The notes beneath the pieces were generated by a model. It was not told where the DNA came from. It worked only from the letters and a program-made list of their open reading frames with translations, and ran no database searches. Both the position numbers and the translations under genes were made by a program. Below, piece after piece: positions 36,702 to 46,791 of a stretch of 64,000 bases of DNA. Source of the DNA: Tsukamurella asaccharolytica. GTDB taxonomy: Bacteria > Actinomycetota > Actinomycetes > Mycobacteriales > Mycobacteriaceae. Positions within the stretch are counted from its first letter, which is position 1; each line of letters starts with the position of its first letter. The stretch spans positions 1 to 64,000 of the forward strand of contig NZ_VIGW01000005.1 in the NCBI RefSeq assembly GCF_007858435.1, given 5' to 3'.

Positions 36702-37538
36702 ATGGCTATCCGTAAGTACAAGCCGACCACTCCGGGTCGCCGCGGCTCGTCGGGCTCGACCTTCGACGAGATCACGCGTTCGACCCCGGAGAAGTCGCTG
36801 ATCCGCCCGCTGCACGGCCGCGGTGGCCGCAACGCGCACGGTCGTATCACCACCCGGCACAAGGGTGGCGGTCACAAGCGTGCGTACCGCGTCATCGACT
36901 TCCGTCGCCATGACAAGGACGGCATCAACGCCAAGGTCGCGCACATCGAGTACGACCCCAACCGCACCTCGCGGATCGCACTGCTGCACTACCTGGACGG
37001 CGAGAAGCGCTACATCCTCGCCCCCAAGGACCTGAAGCAGGGCGACGTGGTCGAGTCCGGCCCCAACGCCGACATCAAGCCGGGCAACGCCCTGCCGCTG
37101 CGCAACATCCCCGCCGGCACCGTGATCCACGCCGTCGAGCTGCGCCCCGGTGGCGGTGCCAAGATGGCCCGTTCGGCCGGTGCCAGCGTCCAGCTGCTGG
37201 GCAAGGAGGGTCCCTACGCGACCCTGCGCATGCCCTCCGGCGAGATCCGTCGCGTCGACGTGCGCTGCCGCGCCACCGTCGGCGAGGTGGGCAACGCCGA
37301 GCAGAGCAACATCAACTGGGGCAAGGCCGGCCGTATGCGGTGGAAGGGCAAGCGCCCGACCGTCCGTGGTGTCGTCATGAACCCGGTCGACCACCCGCAC
37401 GGCGGTGGTGAGGGTAAGACCTCCGGTGGTCGCCACCCGGTGAGCCCGTGGGGCAAGCCCGAGGGCCGCACCCGCAAGAACAAGGCGAGCGACAAGATGA
37501 TCGTCCGTCGCCGCAAGTCCGGTAAGAACAAGCGCTAG
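36702..37538 (+). CDS. rplB: 50S ribosomal protein L2
   Basis: 278 residues, full length. Needed for subunit joining and peptidyl transfer. [20 protein letters not shown] and the C-terminal [19 protein letters not shown] with the conserved His are intact. ATG directly follows the rplW stop. Confidence 0.98.
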   Translation: MAIRKYKPTTPGRRGSSGSTFDEITRSTPEKSLIRPLHGRGGRNAHGRITTRHKGGGHKRAYRVIDFRRHDKDGINAKVAHIEYDPNRTSRIALLHYLDGEKRYILAPKDLKQGDVVESGPNADIKPGNALPLRNIPAGTVIHAVELRPGGGAKMARSAGASVQLLGKEGPYATLRMPSGEIRRVDVRCRATVGEVGNAEQSNINWGKAGRMRWKGKRPTVRGVVMNPVDHPHGGGEGKTSGGRHPVSPWGKPEGRTRKNKASDKMIVRRRKSGKNKR

Positions 37539-37552
37539 GAGGGAGTTAGAGA

Positions 37553-37833
37553 ATGCCACGCAGCCTCAAGAAGGGCCCGTTCGTCGACGACCACCTCCTC
37601 GCGAAGGTCGACGTCCAGAACGACAAGGGCACCAAGCAGGTCATCAAGACCTGGTCGCGTCGCTCCACCATCATCCCCGACTTCATCGGTCACACCTTCG
37701 CCGTCCACGACGGTCGCAAGCACGTGCCGGTGTTCGTCTCGGAGAACATGGTGGGCCACAAGCTGGGCGAGTTCGCCCCGACGCGGACGTTCAAGGGCCA
37801 CATCAAGGACGACCGGAAGGCGAAGCGCCGCTA

Positions 37834-37834
<1 letters not shown>
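37553..37834 (+). CDS. rpsS: 30S ribosomal protein S19
   Basis: 93 residues. 30S head protein contacting S13 and t[22 protein letters not shown] and [15 protein letters not shown] are typical. Its TAA overlaps the rplV ATG by one base. Confidence 0.98.
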
Positions 37835-39065
<1,231 letters not shown>

Positions 39066-39069
39066 CGCC

Positions 39070-39486
39070 ATGTTGATCCCCCGTCGCGTCAAGCACCGCA
39101 AGCAGCACCACCCCAGCCGCTCGGGCCAGTCCAAGGGCGGCAACAAGGTGACCTTCGGTGACTACGGCATCCAGGCTCTCGAGCCCGCCTACATCACCAA
39201 CCGTCAGATCGAGTCCGCTCGTATCGCCATCAACCGCCACATCAAGCGTGGCGGCAAGGTCTGGATCAACATCTTCCCGGACCGCCCGCTGACCAAGAAG
39301 CCGGCCGAGACCCGCATGGGTTCCGGTAAGGGTTCCGTCGAGTGGTGGGTGGCGAACGTCAAGCCCGGTCGTGTGCTGTTCGAGATGTCCTACCCCAACG
39401 AGGAGACCGCTCGCGAGGCCCTGCGCCGCGCGCAGCACAAGCTCCCCTGCAAGACCCGCATCGTGACCCGAGAGGAGCAGTTCTGA
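39070..39486 (+). CDS. rplP: 50S ribosomal protein L16
   Basis: 138 residues. Helps position tRNA in the A site. [19 protein letters not shown] and [19 protein letters not shown] are diagnostic. TGATG overlap with rpmC. Confidence 0.98.
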   Translation: MLIPRRVKHRKQHHPSRSGQSKGGNKVTFGDYGIQALEPAYITNRQIESARIAINRHIKRGGKVWINIFPDRPLTKKPAETRMGSGKGSVEWWVANVKPGRVLFEMSYPNEETAREALRRAQHKLPCKTRIVTREEQF

Positions 39487-39716
39487 TGTCGAACACCGTC
39501 GCCGCTGATCTCCGCGGTCTGACCGCGGACGAGCTGGTGGAGAAGCTGCGCGAGGCCAAGGAGGAGCTGTTCAACCTGCGCTTCCAGATGGCCACCGGGC
39601 AGATGAGCAACAACCGTCGCCTGCGTACCGTGCGCACCGACATCGCCCGGATCTACACGATCCTGCGCGAGCGGGAGCTCGGCCTGGCCTCGGGCCCGGA
39701 GGGTGACGCCGCATGA
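39486..39716 (+). CDS. rpmC: 50S ribosomal protein L29
   Basis: 76 residues, coiled-coil protein near the tunnel exit. [20 protein letters not shown] and [20 protein letters not shown] are conserved. It overlaps both neighbours. Confidence 0.97.
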   Translation: MSNTVAADLRGLTADELVEKLREAKEELFNLRFQMATGQMSNNRRLRTVRTDIARIYTILRERELGLASGPEGDAA

Positions 39717-40021
39717 GCGAGATTGGAAACAACGTGACCGCTGATTCCGGCACCCAGACCGCCGCCGAGGAGCGCAACAGCCGCAAGGTGCGCATCGGGT
39801 ACGTCGTGTCCGACAAGATGGAGAAGACCATCGTCGTCGAGCTCGAGGACCGCGTGAAGCACTCCCTGTACGGCAAGATCATCCGTACCACCTCCAAGGT
39901 GAAGGCGCATGACGAGGAAGGCGTCGCCGGTGTCGGCGACCGCGTCCGGATCATGGAGACCCGTCCGCTGAGCGCCAGCAAGCACTGGCGCCTGGTGGAG
40001 GTGCTGGAGAAGGCCAAGTAA
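39713..40021 (+). CDS. rpsQ: 30S ribosomal protein S17
   Basis: 102 residues. Primary 16S rRNA binder: [20 protein letters not shown] and [20 protein letters not shown]. Last gene of this block; rplN, normally next, is 8.7 kb away. A terminator follows at once. Confidence 0.98.
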   Translation: MSEIGNNVTADSGTQTAAEERNSRKVRIGYVVSDKMEKTIVVELEDRVKHSLYGKIIRTTSKVKAHDEEGVAGVGDRVRIMETRPLSASKHWRLVEVLEKAK

Positions 40022-40048
40022 GGCCCCACCCGCACCGCACAGACGACG

Positions 40049-40089
40049 AAGGCCCCCGTCCACTCCGCAAGGAGAGGACGGGGGCCTTT
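40049..40089 (+). terminator. terminator after rpsQ
   Basis: AAGGCCCCCGTCC and GGACGGGGGCCTTT form a 13-pair stem with a 14-base loop and T-run, ending the rpsJ-rpsQ transcript. Confidence 0.92.
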
Positions 40090-40141
40090 CGTCGTTGTCA
40101 GACGGCGCCGCGCTCGTCAGACCGCGCCGAGTCGTCAGGCC

Positions 40142-40681
40142 TCAGGACCGGGGGCACGCCTTTTCGATCGCCTGGATCGCCGTGACGAGGGCTTCCATCG
40201 CCGGATTGCGCTTTGCCCACGTCTGCGCCTCGGAGCCGCGGGCCTGTGCGTCGGCACGGAGAGCGGTGCCGTACGCGTCGAGCTTGGTGCGGTAGTCGCT
40301 GAACAGAGTCTTGACCGTGGGCTGGAGATTCGCGGTGCCGATGATGCCCGGCAGCTTGCCGGACTCGGTCGCGACCGCCGCCAGCTCGGCGTTCACGAGG
40401 CCCGTGATCCCGTCCCACCGCCAGCCGGGCGTCTTGGTGAAGGCCGTCGTCGCGCTAGTGGCCGCGAGCCGGGGGTCGATGTTCCGGTTCCACGCCGTGC
40501 AGGCCGCGGTCAGGGCCGACGCGGCCGCCGCTGCCCGCGACGACGCGATGGTGGTCTCGTACGCCGCGACGTCCGACGGCGACGCCGATCCACTGCCCGG
40601 GACGGTGCAGCCGGCGAGCACGGAGACCCCCGCAAGCACGGCGACCGCCGGCCCGGTGATCCTATTGATGGTCCTCGTCAT
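40142..40681 (-). CDS. lipoprotein, paralogue A
   Basis: 179 residues. Signal peptide with lipobox GVSVLAGC. The mature part begins GSGSASPSDVAAYETTIASS and is helical, with one conserved Cys pair candidate (AACTAWNRN and the C-terminal EKACPRS). No known domain is recognised. It is clearly homologous over its whole length to the next gene upstream (SGSAxPSDVAAY, AELAAxATExGxLPGII, DYxTKLDAYGxALRAD). Ribosome site GGAGGAACGATC before ATG. Confidence 0.78.
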   Translation of the reverse strand: MTRTINRITGPAVAVLAGVSVLAGCTVPGSGSASPSDVAAYETTIASSRAAAAASALTAACTAWNRNIDPRLAATSATTAFTKTPGWRWDGITGLVNAELAAVATESGKLPGIIGTANLQPTVKTLFSDYRTKLDAYGTALRADAQARGSEAQTWAKRNPAMEALVTAIQAIEKACPRS

Positions 40682-40703
40682 GATCGTTCCTCCCCCGGCC
40701 TGC

Positions 40704-41249
40704 TCACGCGATGGAGCAGATTCCCTTCACATTGTCCGTGACGGCCTCCAGGGCGTCGAGTGCGGGGTTGGAGCGAGCCCAGCTCTCCGCGGAGCGTGCG
40801 GCCTGGTCGGCGCGCAGGGCCTCGCCGTAGGCGTCGAGCTTCGTCTTGTAGTCGGACATCAGGGTCCGGATGGTCGCCGCCAGGTCCGGGGTCGCGATGA
40901 TGCCCGGCAGCGTGCCCGCTTCGGTGGCGATGGCGGCCAGCTCGGCGGTGATCGAGGGACCGATGCTGTCCCAGGTCCAGTTGCCGCCCTTCGTGGCTGC
41001 GATCGTCGAGTCGGTGACCCTGTTCCGCTTGTCGAACTCCGCACGCCAGGCGGTGCACGCGGAGGTCTTGGCGGATGCCGCGGCCGCCGCGCGTGACGCG
41101 GCCACCGTGGACTGGTAGGCCGCGACGTCGCTCGGCTGTGCGGAACCGGACCCGACGACGGGCGTGCACGCCGCGAGCGAGACCAGCGCCGCCGCCCCCG
41201 CGATCGACGCCGCGCCCCGCCTCGTGATCCGCCTACTTCCTGTCGTCAT
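40704..41249 (-). CDS. lipoprotein, paralogue B
   Basis: 181 residues. Twin-arginine-like start TTGSRRITRRGAASIAG and lipobox VSLAAC. The mature domain aligns end to end with paralogue A, including the cysteines in SACTAWRAE and KGICSIA. Function unknown; the pair arose by tandem duplication. I start at ATG 41249 because GGGGAGG precedes it and it gives a proper signal peptide. The 22-bp gap to paralogue A indicates one operon. Confidence 0.76.
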   Translation of the reverse strand: MTTGSRRITRRGAASIAGAAALVSLAACTPVVGSGSAQPSDVAAYQSTVAASRAAAAASAKTSACTAWRAEFDKRNRVTDSTIAATKGGNWTWDSIGPSITAELAAIATEAGTLPGIIATPDLAATIRTLMSDYKTKLDAYGEALRADQAARSAESWARSNPALDALEAVTDNVKGICSIA

Positions 41250-41403
41250 CTTGGCCTCCCCCTGGCGGTACGCCCGCGCGCACGCCTCGTTCGTGCATTC
41301 TCGCTCATCGCTCGGTCCGATGTCGTGCAGGGCGGTGCTCATCGCGCGTGTGATCGTCGGCACGTCCCGTACCGAGTTCGCGCGCCGGTGCGAACAGGTT
41401 TGC

Positions 41404-41438
41404 TACGCTATAAAGCATGCGGGACGGTCACGTCCCGC
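41404..41438 (+). promoter_or_regulatory. helicase promoter region with 5' hairpin
   Basis: A TACGCT/TATAAA -10-like stretch (41404-41414) is followed at once by the perfect palindrome GCGGGACG-GTCA-CGTCCCGC (41419-41438), which would form the 5' end of a roughly 150-nt leader of the DEAD-box helicase mRNA. No good -35 box is visible. The 319-bp gap 41250-41568 contains no other gene. Confidence 0.45.
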
Positions 41439-41568
41439 GCCGTCGTAGGGCACCCGGACCCTGACTCGCCGAATTCGGCTCGAGCCCACCACCCGGTTCT
41501 TTTCTTGCGGCGAACGGATGCGGCCACCGCCGCCTTCGCCACCCACCACCGTTAGGTACTCCTTCATC

Positions 41569-43011
41569 GTGAGCACTCCTGTGTCCACCCGTTCCTTCGC
41601 CGAGCTCGGCGTCCCCTCGAACCTCATCGCCGCCCTGAACGACATGGACCGCAGCACGCCGTTCCCCATCCAGGCCGACACCCTGCCCGACACCCTCGCC
41701 GGCCGCGACGTGCTCGGCCGCGGCAAGACGGGCTCGGGCAAGACCCTCGCGTTCGCCATCCCGCTGGTCGCACGCATCGCCGGGCACCGCGCCCCCGCGG
41801 GTACGCCGTCCGGCCTCGTCCTCGCCCCGACCCGCGAGCTGGCCACCCAGATCACCGCCACCGTCGAGCCGCTGGCCCGCGCCGCCGGCCTGCGCGTCAC
41901 CACGATCTTCGGCGGCGTCAAGCAGACCCGCCAGGAGCAGGCGCTGAGCCACGGCGTCGACATCGTCGTCGCCTGCCCCGGCCGCCTCGAGGACCTGATG
42001 CGCCAGCGAATCGTCGATCTCTCGCGCGTCGAGGTCACCGTGCTCGACGAGGCCGATCACATGGCCGACCTCGGCTTCCTGCCCGTGGTCACCCGCATCC
42101 TCGCCGCCACCCCGGCCGGCGGCCAGCGCATGCTGTTCTCCGCGACGCTGGACAACGGCGTCGACAAGCTGGTCCGCAAGTTCCTCAGCGATCCGGTCTC
42201 GCACTCCGTCGACCCCGAGAACTCGCCGGTCGTCGCGATGACCCACCACGTCTTCGAGGTGGGCGGCAAGGACGACAAGTCCGAGCTCGTGCGGGTCCTC
42301 GCCTCCGGCACCGGCCGCCGCATCCTGTTCACCCGCACCAAGCACCAGGCGAAGAAGCTGGCCAAGCAGCTCACCGCGCAGGGCATCCCCGCGCGCGACC
42401 TGCACGGCAACCTCAGCCAGCCGCAGCGCGACCGCAACCTCGAGGCGTTCAGCTCCGGCACCGCCCGCGTGCTCGTCGCCACCGACATCGCCGCCCGCGG
42501 CGTCCACGTCGACGACGTCGAGCTGGTCGTGCACGTCGACCCGCCCGCCGAGCACAAGGCCTACCTGCACCGCAGTGGCCGCACCGCCCGCGCGGGCAGC
42601 GAGGGCACCGTCGTCACCGTGATGACCGGCGACCAGCGCAAGGACACGCTGACCCTGCTCAAGAAGGCCGCGATCAGCGCGCGGCCCGTCGGCGTGACCG
42701 CCACGTCGCCGGTCGTCGTCGACCTGGTCGGCGAGGTCGCGCCGTACGTCAAGCCCGAGCCCGTCGCGCCGCCGCAGCAGCCGCAGCGACGCGCCGGTGG
42801 CGGCCACGCCCCGGGCCGGGGTCGCGCCGGCCGCGGCAAGGGGACCGGTCAGCGGTCCGACGGTGCCGGCCAGGGCGGTCAGCAGCGTCGCCAGGGCCAG
42901 GGCGCCGGCCGCGGCGGCCAGCAGCGCCAGGCGCCGCAGGGCCAGGGGCGGCCGCAGGGGCAGGGCCGCGCCCAGCAGCCCCGTCGCCGCGCCACCCGCC
43001 CCGCCGGCTGA
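41569..43011 (+). CDS. DEAD-box ATP-dependent RNA helicase
   Basis: 480 residues. All helicase motifs are present: Q motif FPIQADTLP, motif I GKTGSGKT, Ia PTRELA, II VLDEADHM, III SAT, V TDIAARGVHVDD, VI HRSGRTARAG. The C-terminal 80 residues are a disordered Gly/Arg/Gln tail typical of RhlE-like cold-shock or ribosome-assembly helicases. The GTG at 41569 starts the Q-motif domain at the usual distance. The location within the ribosomal region fits a role in ribosome biogenesis. Confidence 0.92.
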   Translation: MSTPVSTRSFAELGVPSNLIAALNDMDRSTPFPIQADTLPDTLAGRDVLGRGKTGSGKTLAFAIPLVARIAGHRAPAGTPSGLVLAPTRELATQITATVEPLARAAGLRVTTIFGGVKQTRQEQALSHGVDIVVACPGRLEDLMRQRIVDLSRVEVTVLDEADHMADLGFLPVVTRILAATPAGGQRMLFSATLDNGVDKLVRKFLSDPVSHSVDPENSPVVAMTHHVFEVGGKDDKSELVRVLASGTGRRILFTRTKHQAKKLAKQLTAQGIPARDLHGNLSQPQRDRNLEAFSSGTARVLVATDIAARGVHVDDVELVVHVDPPAEHKAYLHRSGRTARAGSEGTVVTVMTGDQRKDTLTLLKKAAISARPVGVTATSPVVVDLVGEVAPYVKPEPVAPPQQPQRRAGGGHAPGRGRAGRGKGTGQRSDGAGQGGQQRRQGQGAGRGGQQRQAPQGQGRPQGQGRAQQPRRRATRPAG

Positions 43012-43049
43012 CGCGCTCCTCGGGTCGACGACGGCGCGGCCGGGCGATC

Positions 43050-43220
43050 CGGGTGTCAGGCCGACGGCGGCCGTGCACTTCGGGTGTGGCACCGTCGCTG
43101 ACCCGTGCATTCCGGGTGTAAGCCCTCGAACACACCCGAATTGCGCACCGACACCCTGCACGCCGGGTGCGTACGCGCAGGACGGGTGTGCCGACCCGCC
43201 TGGGCGGGCACATCGGGTGT
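43050..43220. repeat. cluster of seven CGGGTGT-type repeats
   Basis: In the 253-bp convergent gap after the helicase gene, CGGGTGT occurs at 43050, 43081, 43113, 43183 and 43214, CGGGTGC at 43164 and the complement ACACCCG at 43132. Steps are 31, 32, 19, 32, 19 and 31 bp. Several copies are preceded by GTGCAYT. No open frame of interest. Function unknown; it resembles an intergenic REP-like or protein-binding array. Confidence 0.6.
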
Positions 43221-43264
43221 GGGGAGCCGGTGTGCGCCGGCGCGGACTGTGTGAACGGCGCCGG

Positions 43265-43507
43265 CTAGGCCATGCGGGGACCGCGGCCGAACAGCAGATA
43301 GGCCGCCGGCAGCACGCCCGCGGAGTTGGCCACGCCGAGGCCGAGGGCCCACAGCTTCTTCGGGCCGCGGACCTCGGCGGCGTCGCGTCCGGCCAGATCG
43401 GCGAGGGCCCAGGCCCGCAGCCCGGCATCGACGGCGGAGGTCGCGACGATCGCGGTCTTGGCGCGCGGCGACAGGTCGTTCCAGCTGATCTTCTTCTTCG
43501 GGCTCAT
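43265..43507 (-). CDS. small membrane protein of the nuclease-HerA operon
   Basis: 80 residues. A basic start MSPKKKISWNDLSPRAKTAI leads to two hydrophobic stretches (IVATSAVDAGLRAWALADLA and LWALGLGVANSAGVLPAAYL), similar in outline to PLDc_N-type small membrane proteins. Function unknown. Its ATG overlaps the stop of the ATPase gene as ATGA, so it belongs to that operon and may tether the complex to the membrane (inference). Confidence 0.72.
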   Translation of the reverse strand: MSPKKKISWNDLSPRAKTAIVATSAVDAGLRAWALADLAGRDAAEVRGPKKLWALGLGVANSAGVLPAAYLLFGRGPRMA

Positions 43508-46500
43508 GGTGTGCTCCTTCGTGCGATGGTGAGGACCTCGTCCTCGGTGGGCGGACTGGCGGCGTGATGGCTCAGGCACATCGGGGAGTGGAGGCGCATC
43601 GTCGCCGCGCCGGACCCGAGGTAGAAGTCGCCCGGGCCCAGCCCGCCGATCCCGTCGAGCCGGCCGCCGCGGGCGGCCGCCAGGTCCTTCGCGGCCTGGA
43701 TCTGCACCGGCGCGTTGAGCTTGCCGTAGAAGTGCGTCGCGCTGTTGCCGACGATCTTGTCGTGCAGGCCCTTCGGCGCCTGTGTCGCGAACACCAGCCC
43801 CAAGCCGTACTTTCGGGCCTGGGAGGCGAGCAGCAGCGTCGACTCGGTGGACGGCTTCACCGCCCCCGACGGTGCGATCTGCTGCGCCTCGTCCATCACC
43901 AGCAGCCAGCCGAGCGGCCGATCGCCCGCGGGGTGCCGTTTGATCCACGAGAACAGCGCCAGCTGCAGCTGCGCGACGAACGTCTGCCGCTGCGTCTCGT
44001 CGGGCAGGCCGATGAGGCTGATCACCGAGATCCGGGCGCGTTTGCCGCCCGCGGGGGTGAGTAGCGTCGCCGGGTCGACGGCCTCGCCGCGCCCGCCGAG
44101 CAGCGGATTGTTGATGAGCGCGGCCTGCAGGTTCGCGGCGAGCTCGGGCGACAGCTTGTCGGCGCTGGCGAGGCTGCTGCGCGACGAGTCCCACGCGCCG
44201 AGGAACTCGGCGAACGCGCGGATGTCGGCGCGGCCGATCTCGCGGCCGTAGGCGGTGAGCGCTTCCCGCAGGATGGCGCGCTGCTGCTCGCGCCGCGCCC
44301 CGCCCACGCCGACGTGCTGTTCCAGCGCGCTCGCGCACGCCTCGACGGCCATCGCGAAGCCCTCGCGGGCCTCCTGCACCTCGAGGTCGTCGCCGTCGAT
44401 GCCGGCGCGCAGCGCGGCGAAGTCCGGGATCGGCTGCAGCACCAGCGGCCGCGCGGACGCCCGGTTCGGTGTCCACACCACGACGTCGGTATCGGCGAGG
44501 TAGGTGCGCGCCCGCTCGGCGTCGCCCTCCCACCAGCCCGACGGTGCCTCCGGCCACGCCTCGCCGAGCCGGGAGAGGTCGTTGTTCGGGTCCAGCACGA
44601 TCGCGGAGACCCCGCGCAGCGCGCACTCCTCGATGAGCCGGCGGATCAGCACGGTCTTCCCGGAGCCCGAGCCCGCGAAGATCGCGGTGTGCTTGCGCAG
44701 CTCGGCCGGGTCCAGAGCGACGGGCCCGCGGTCCGGACCGAGCCCGATCGCGATCCCCGTGGTGTCCGACGGTGCCGCCGGCGCGGCCGGGACCTCGGCC
44801 CGCGGTGTCTCGGCCTGCGGTGCCTCGGCCTGCGCCGCCTCGGGCTCCGGGTGCGGGACGGGCGGGCCGCCGAACATGACGTCGGCGACGGAGTTCGACA
44901 GCCCTCCGACGCGACCCACCGCGTCGCCGGGGATCAGTCCGCGCGCGCGGCGCGCGGCGGGCCGCTCGGCGGTAGGCCGCTGCTCCAACCCCGCGAACAT
45001 CCGCAGCCCGTGCGCGGGGCGCCGCGCCATCAGCCACTCGTCGAGCCCGTCGGGGCTGTTCGCGATGATCCGGCCCAGCGCGTCGAGGGTCGCGAGATCG
45101 GCCTCGTCGAGGGGGAGCAGTTCCGCGCCGCGCTCGACCACGTCGGCGATCACCGACGACGCCTTCGGGCTGGTGGGCCACGGTGTGGAGCGCAGCAGGA
45201 AGAGCTTGCGCCGGTCGATCCCCGCGGCGACGCCGGCCGCCGTCGCGGCGCTCTGCACCCGGTTGGTGGTCGCGATGGGGTTCGGCGCGGGGATCGCGCG
45301 GAACGCCCAGTGCTGCTCGTCCTCGACCCGGCCGGGTAGGCGGCGCCGCAGCCGGCCGTCGAGTTGCTTGTTGCCGCGCTCGATCTGGAAGCCGTCGCCG
45401 CCGTCCTCGCGGGTCCACGCCCGCAGGCCCGCTTCGATGAGGCCGCCCATCCGCTTGTCGGCGACCGCCTGGTCGGTCGCCACGTCGCCCACGCGGGCCT
45501 GCATGCGCAGCGCCTCGAACTGCTCGTCGATCGCCGCCAGAGTGTCCTCGGCCGCCGGTTTCCGCTTCGCCGGAGTCTGCGTGCCGGGTTGCGGGGGCCG
45601 AGCACCGTCGTCGAAACTCGCCAGTTCGAAGTCGGTGCGGGTGGAGACGCACGCCCGGATGTGCGCGTCGACCTTGGTGAGCAGGTCGCGGGGGGTGTGG
45701 TGCACCGCGGAGGCGAAGGCCTCCGGCGCGATCGGCCAGGTGGGATGGGGCGGCGCGAACTCCTTCGCGCGATAGGCCGCGGTCAGGCGCCGCTCGACGA
45801 TGGCGCGGGCGATCGCCCCGTCGGGCAGGGACTTGAGCGGGCCCACCACGCGGAACCGGGCCGCGACCGAGGCGGTCGCCCGGCTCGAGAGCGTCTCCCA
45901 CGCCGTCGGCAGCATGCAGGCGACGGTCACCGTCCGGTAGAGGCCCTGCCGCAGCGCCATGAGGCCGTGGCCCACCTGCTCGATGACCTCGCTCTCGGCG
46001 GCGTCCGGCGCGGCCAGCGTGGCCGCCGACTGCGCGAGCAGGGTGTCGATCTGGTCGACGGCGAAGACCGTCGCCGCGGTCTCCGCCATGAACGCCGAGA
46101 CCGCACGCACCGTCTCCACCGCGGGGAAGCCATGGGCGGGCAAGCCCCAATGCAGCCGCTCGGCGGCGGTCTCCTCGACCTCGATGTCGTCGAGGAAGGC
46201 GGAGCCGAGGTCGGCGAGGCGGCTGTCGGGGGAGCCGAGGAGCACCAGCGCCCGCAGCACGCCGTGGTACTGCCGCACCTGGGGGCGGCGCTTGCTCATG
46301 GCCGTGACCAGCGCGTCGAGGCCCTCCGGCGTGGGCACCGCGTCGCCCGAGAACTCGCGGCGGTGCGCCCGCGAGAGGCCGGCCTCGTCGGAGAGCAGCC
46401 ACAGCAGCTGCGCCAGCTGGGTCGGGTGGTCGCGGGCGGGGCGCAGCAGGGAGCTGCGCAGGGAGGTCAGTGCCGCGCGCCAGAAGTCGGAGGCGTCCAG

Positions 46501-46791
46501 CAGCTCCAGCAGCACGAAGTAGTGCCCCGCGGCCTGCACGTCGGAGCGGAACCGGGTGAGCAGGTGCGTCTTGCCGGTGCCGGCGTTGCCGGTGATCACC
46601 AGGCCGGTGGGAGACGCGCCGGTGCTCGCGACGGCGTCGCCGAGCGCGTCTTCGAGGTCCTCCCAGACGTCGGTGTGCAGGCCGTCGACGTGCATATCCT
46701 CCGAGGCCGCGTCCCACACCTCCTCGTACGTGGGCGCCCAGCTCAGGCGGACGGAGCGCAGCGCGGCGCGCTGTTCATCGGTGAGCGTCAT
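43504..46791 (-). CDS. dual P-loop ATPase: AAA/ORC-like domain plus HerA-like domain
   Basis: 1095 residues with two NTPase modules. The first has Walker A GNAGTGKTH at 68-76 and a Walker B-like FAVDQIDTLL near 243, resembling ORC/Cdc6-type or STAND-like AAA domains. Residues about 390-690 form a linker ending in an Ala/Glu/Pro-rich stretch. The second has Walker A FAGSGSGKTVL near 700, VLDPNNDLSRL, Walker B LLVMDEAQQIAP near 965 and FATQAPKGLHDKIVGNSATH, as in HerA/FtsK DNA-pumping ATPases. It is coupled to genes on both sides. The fusion suggests DNA loading plus translocation for the nuclease encoded in the same operon (inference). Confidence 0.85.
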   Translation of the reverse strand: MTLTDEQRAALRSVRLSWAPTYEEVWDAASEDMHVDGLHTDVWEDLEDALGDAVASTGASPTGLVITGNAGTGKTHLLTRFRSDVQAAGHYFVLLELLDASDFWRAALTSLRSSLLRPARDHPTQLAQLLWLLSDEAGLSRAHRREFSGDAVPTPEGLDALVTAMSKRRPQVRQYHGVLRALVLLGSPDSRLADLGSAFLDDIEVEETAAERLHWGLPAHGFPAVETVRAVSAFMAETAATVFAVDQIDTLLAQSAATLAAPDAAESEVIEQVGHGLMALRQGLYRTVTVACMLPTAWETLSSRATASVAARFRVVGPLKSLPDGAIARAIVERRLTAAYRAKEFAPPHPTWPIAPEAFASAVHHTPRDLLTKVDAHIRACVSTRTDFELASFDDGARPPQPGTQTPAKRKPAAEDTLAAIDEQFEALRMQARVGDVATDQAVADKRMGGLIEAGLRAWTREDGGDGFQIERGNKQLDGRLRRRLPGRVEDEQHWAFRAIPAPNPIATTNRVQSAATAAGVAAGIDRRKLFLLRSTPWPTSPKASSVIADVVERGAELLPLDEADLATLDALGRIIANSPDGLDEWLMARRPAHGLRMFAGLEQRPTAERPAARRARGLIPGDAVGRVGGLSNSVADVMFGGPPVPHPEPEAAQAEAPQAETPRAEVPAAPAAPSDTTGIAIGLGPDRGPVALDPAELRKHTAIFAGSGSGKTVLIRRLIEECALRGVSAIVLDPNNDLSRLGEAWPEAPSGWWEGDAERARTYLADTDVVVWTPNRASARPLVLQPIPDFAALRAGIDGDDLEVQEAREGFAMAVEACASALEQHVGVGGARREQQRAILREALTAYGREIGRADIRAFAEFLGAWDSSRSSLASADKLSPELAANLQAALINNPLLGGRGEAVDPATLLTPAGGKRARISVISLIGLPDETQRQTFVAQLQLALFSWIKRHPAGDRPLGWLLVMDEAQQIAPSGAVKPSTESTLLLASQARKYGLGLVFATQAPKGLHDKIVGNSATHFYGKLNAPVQIQAAKDLAAARGGRLDGIGGLGPGDFYLGSGAATMRLHSPMCLSHHAASPPTEDEVLTIARRSTP

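Noticed and set aside
43050-43220. CRISPR array
   Set aside because: The repeated unit is only 7 bp, spacing varies between 19 and 32 bp, one copy is inverted and there are no cas genes.
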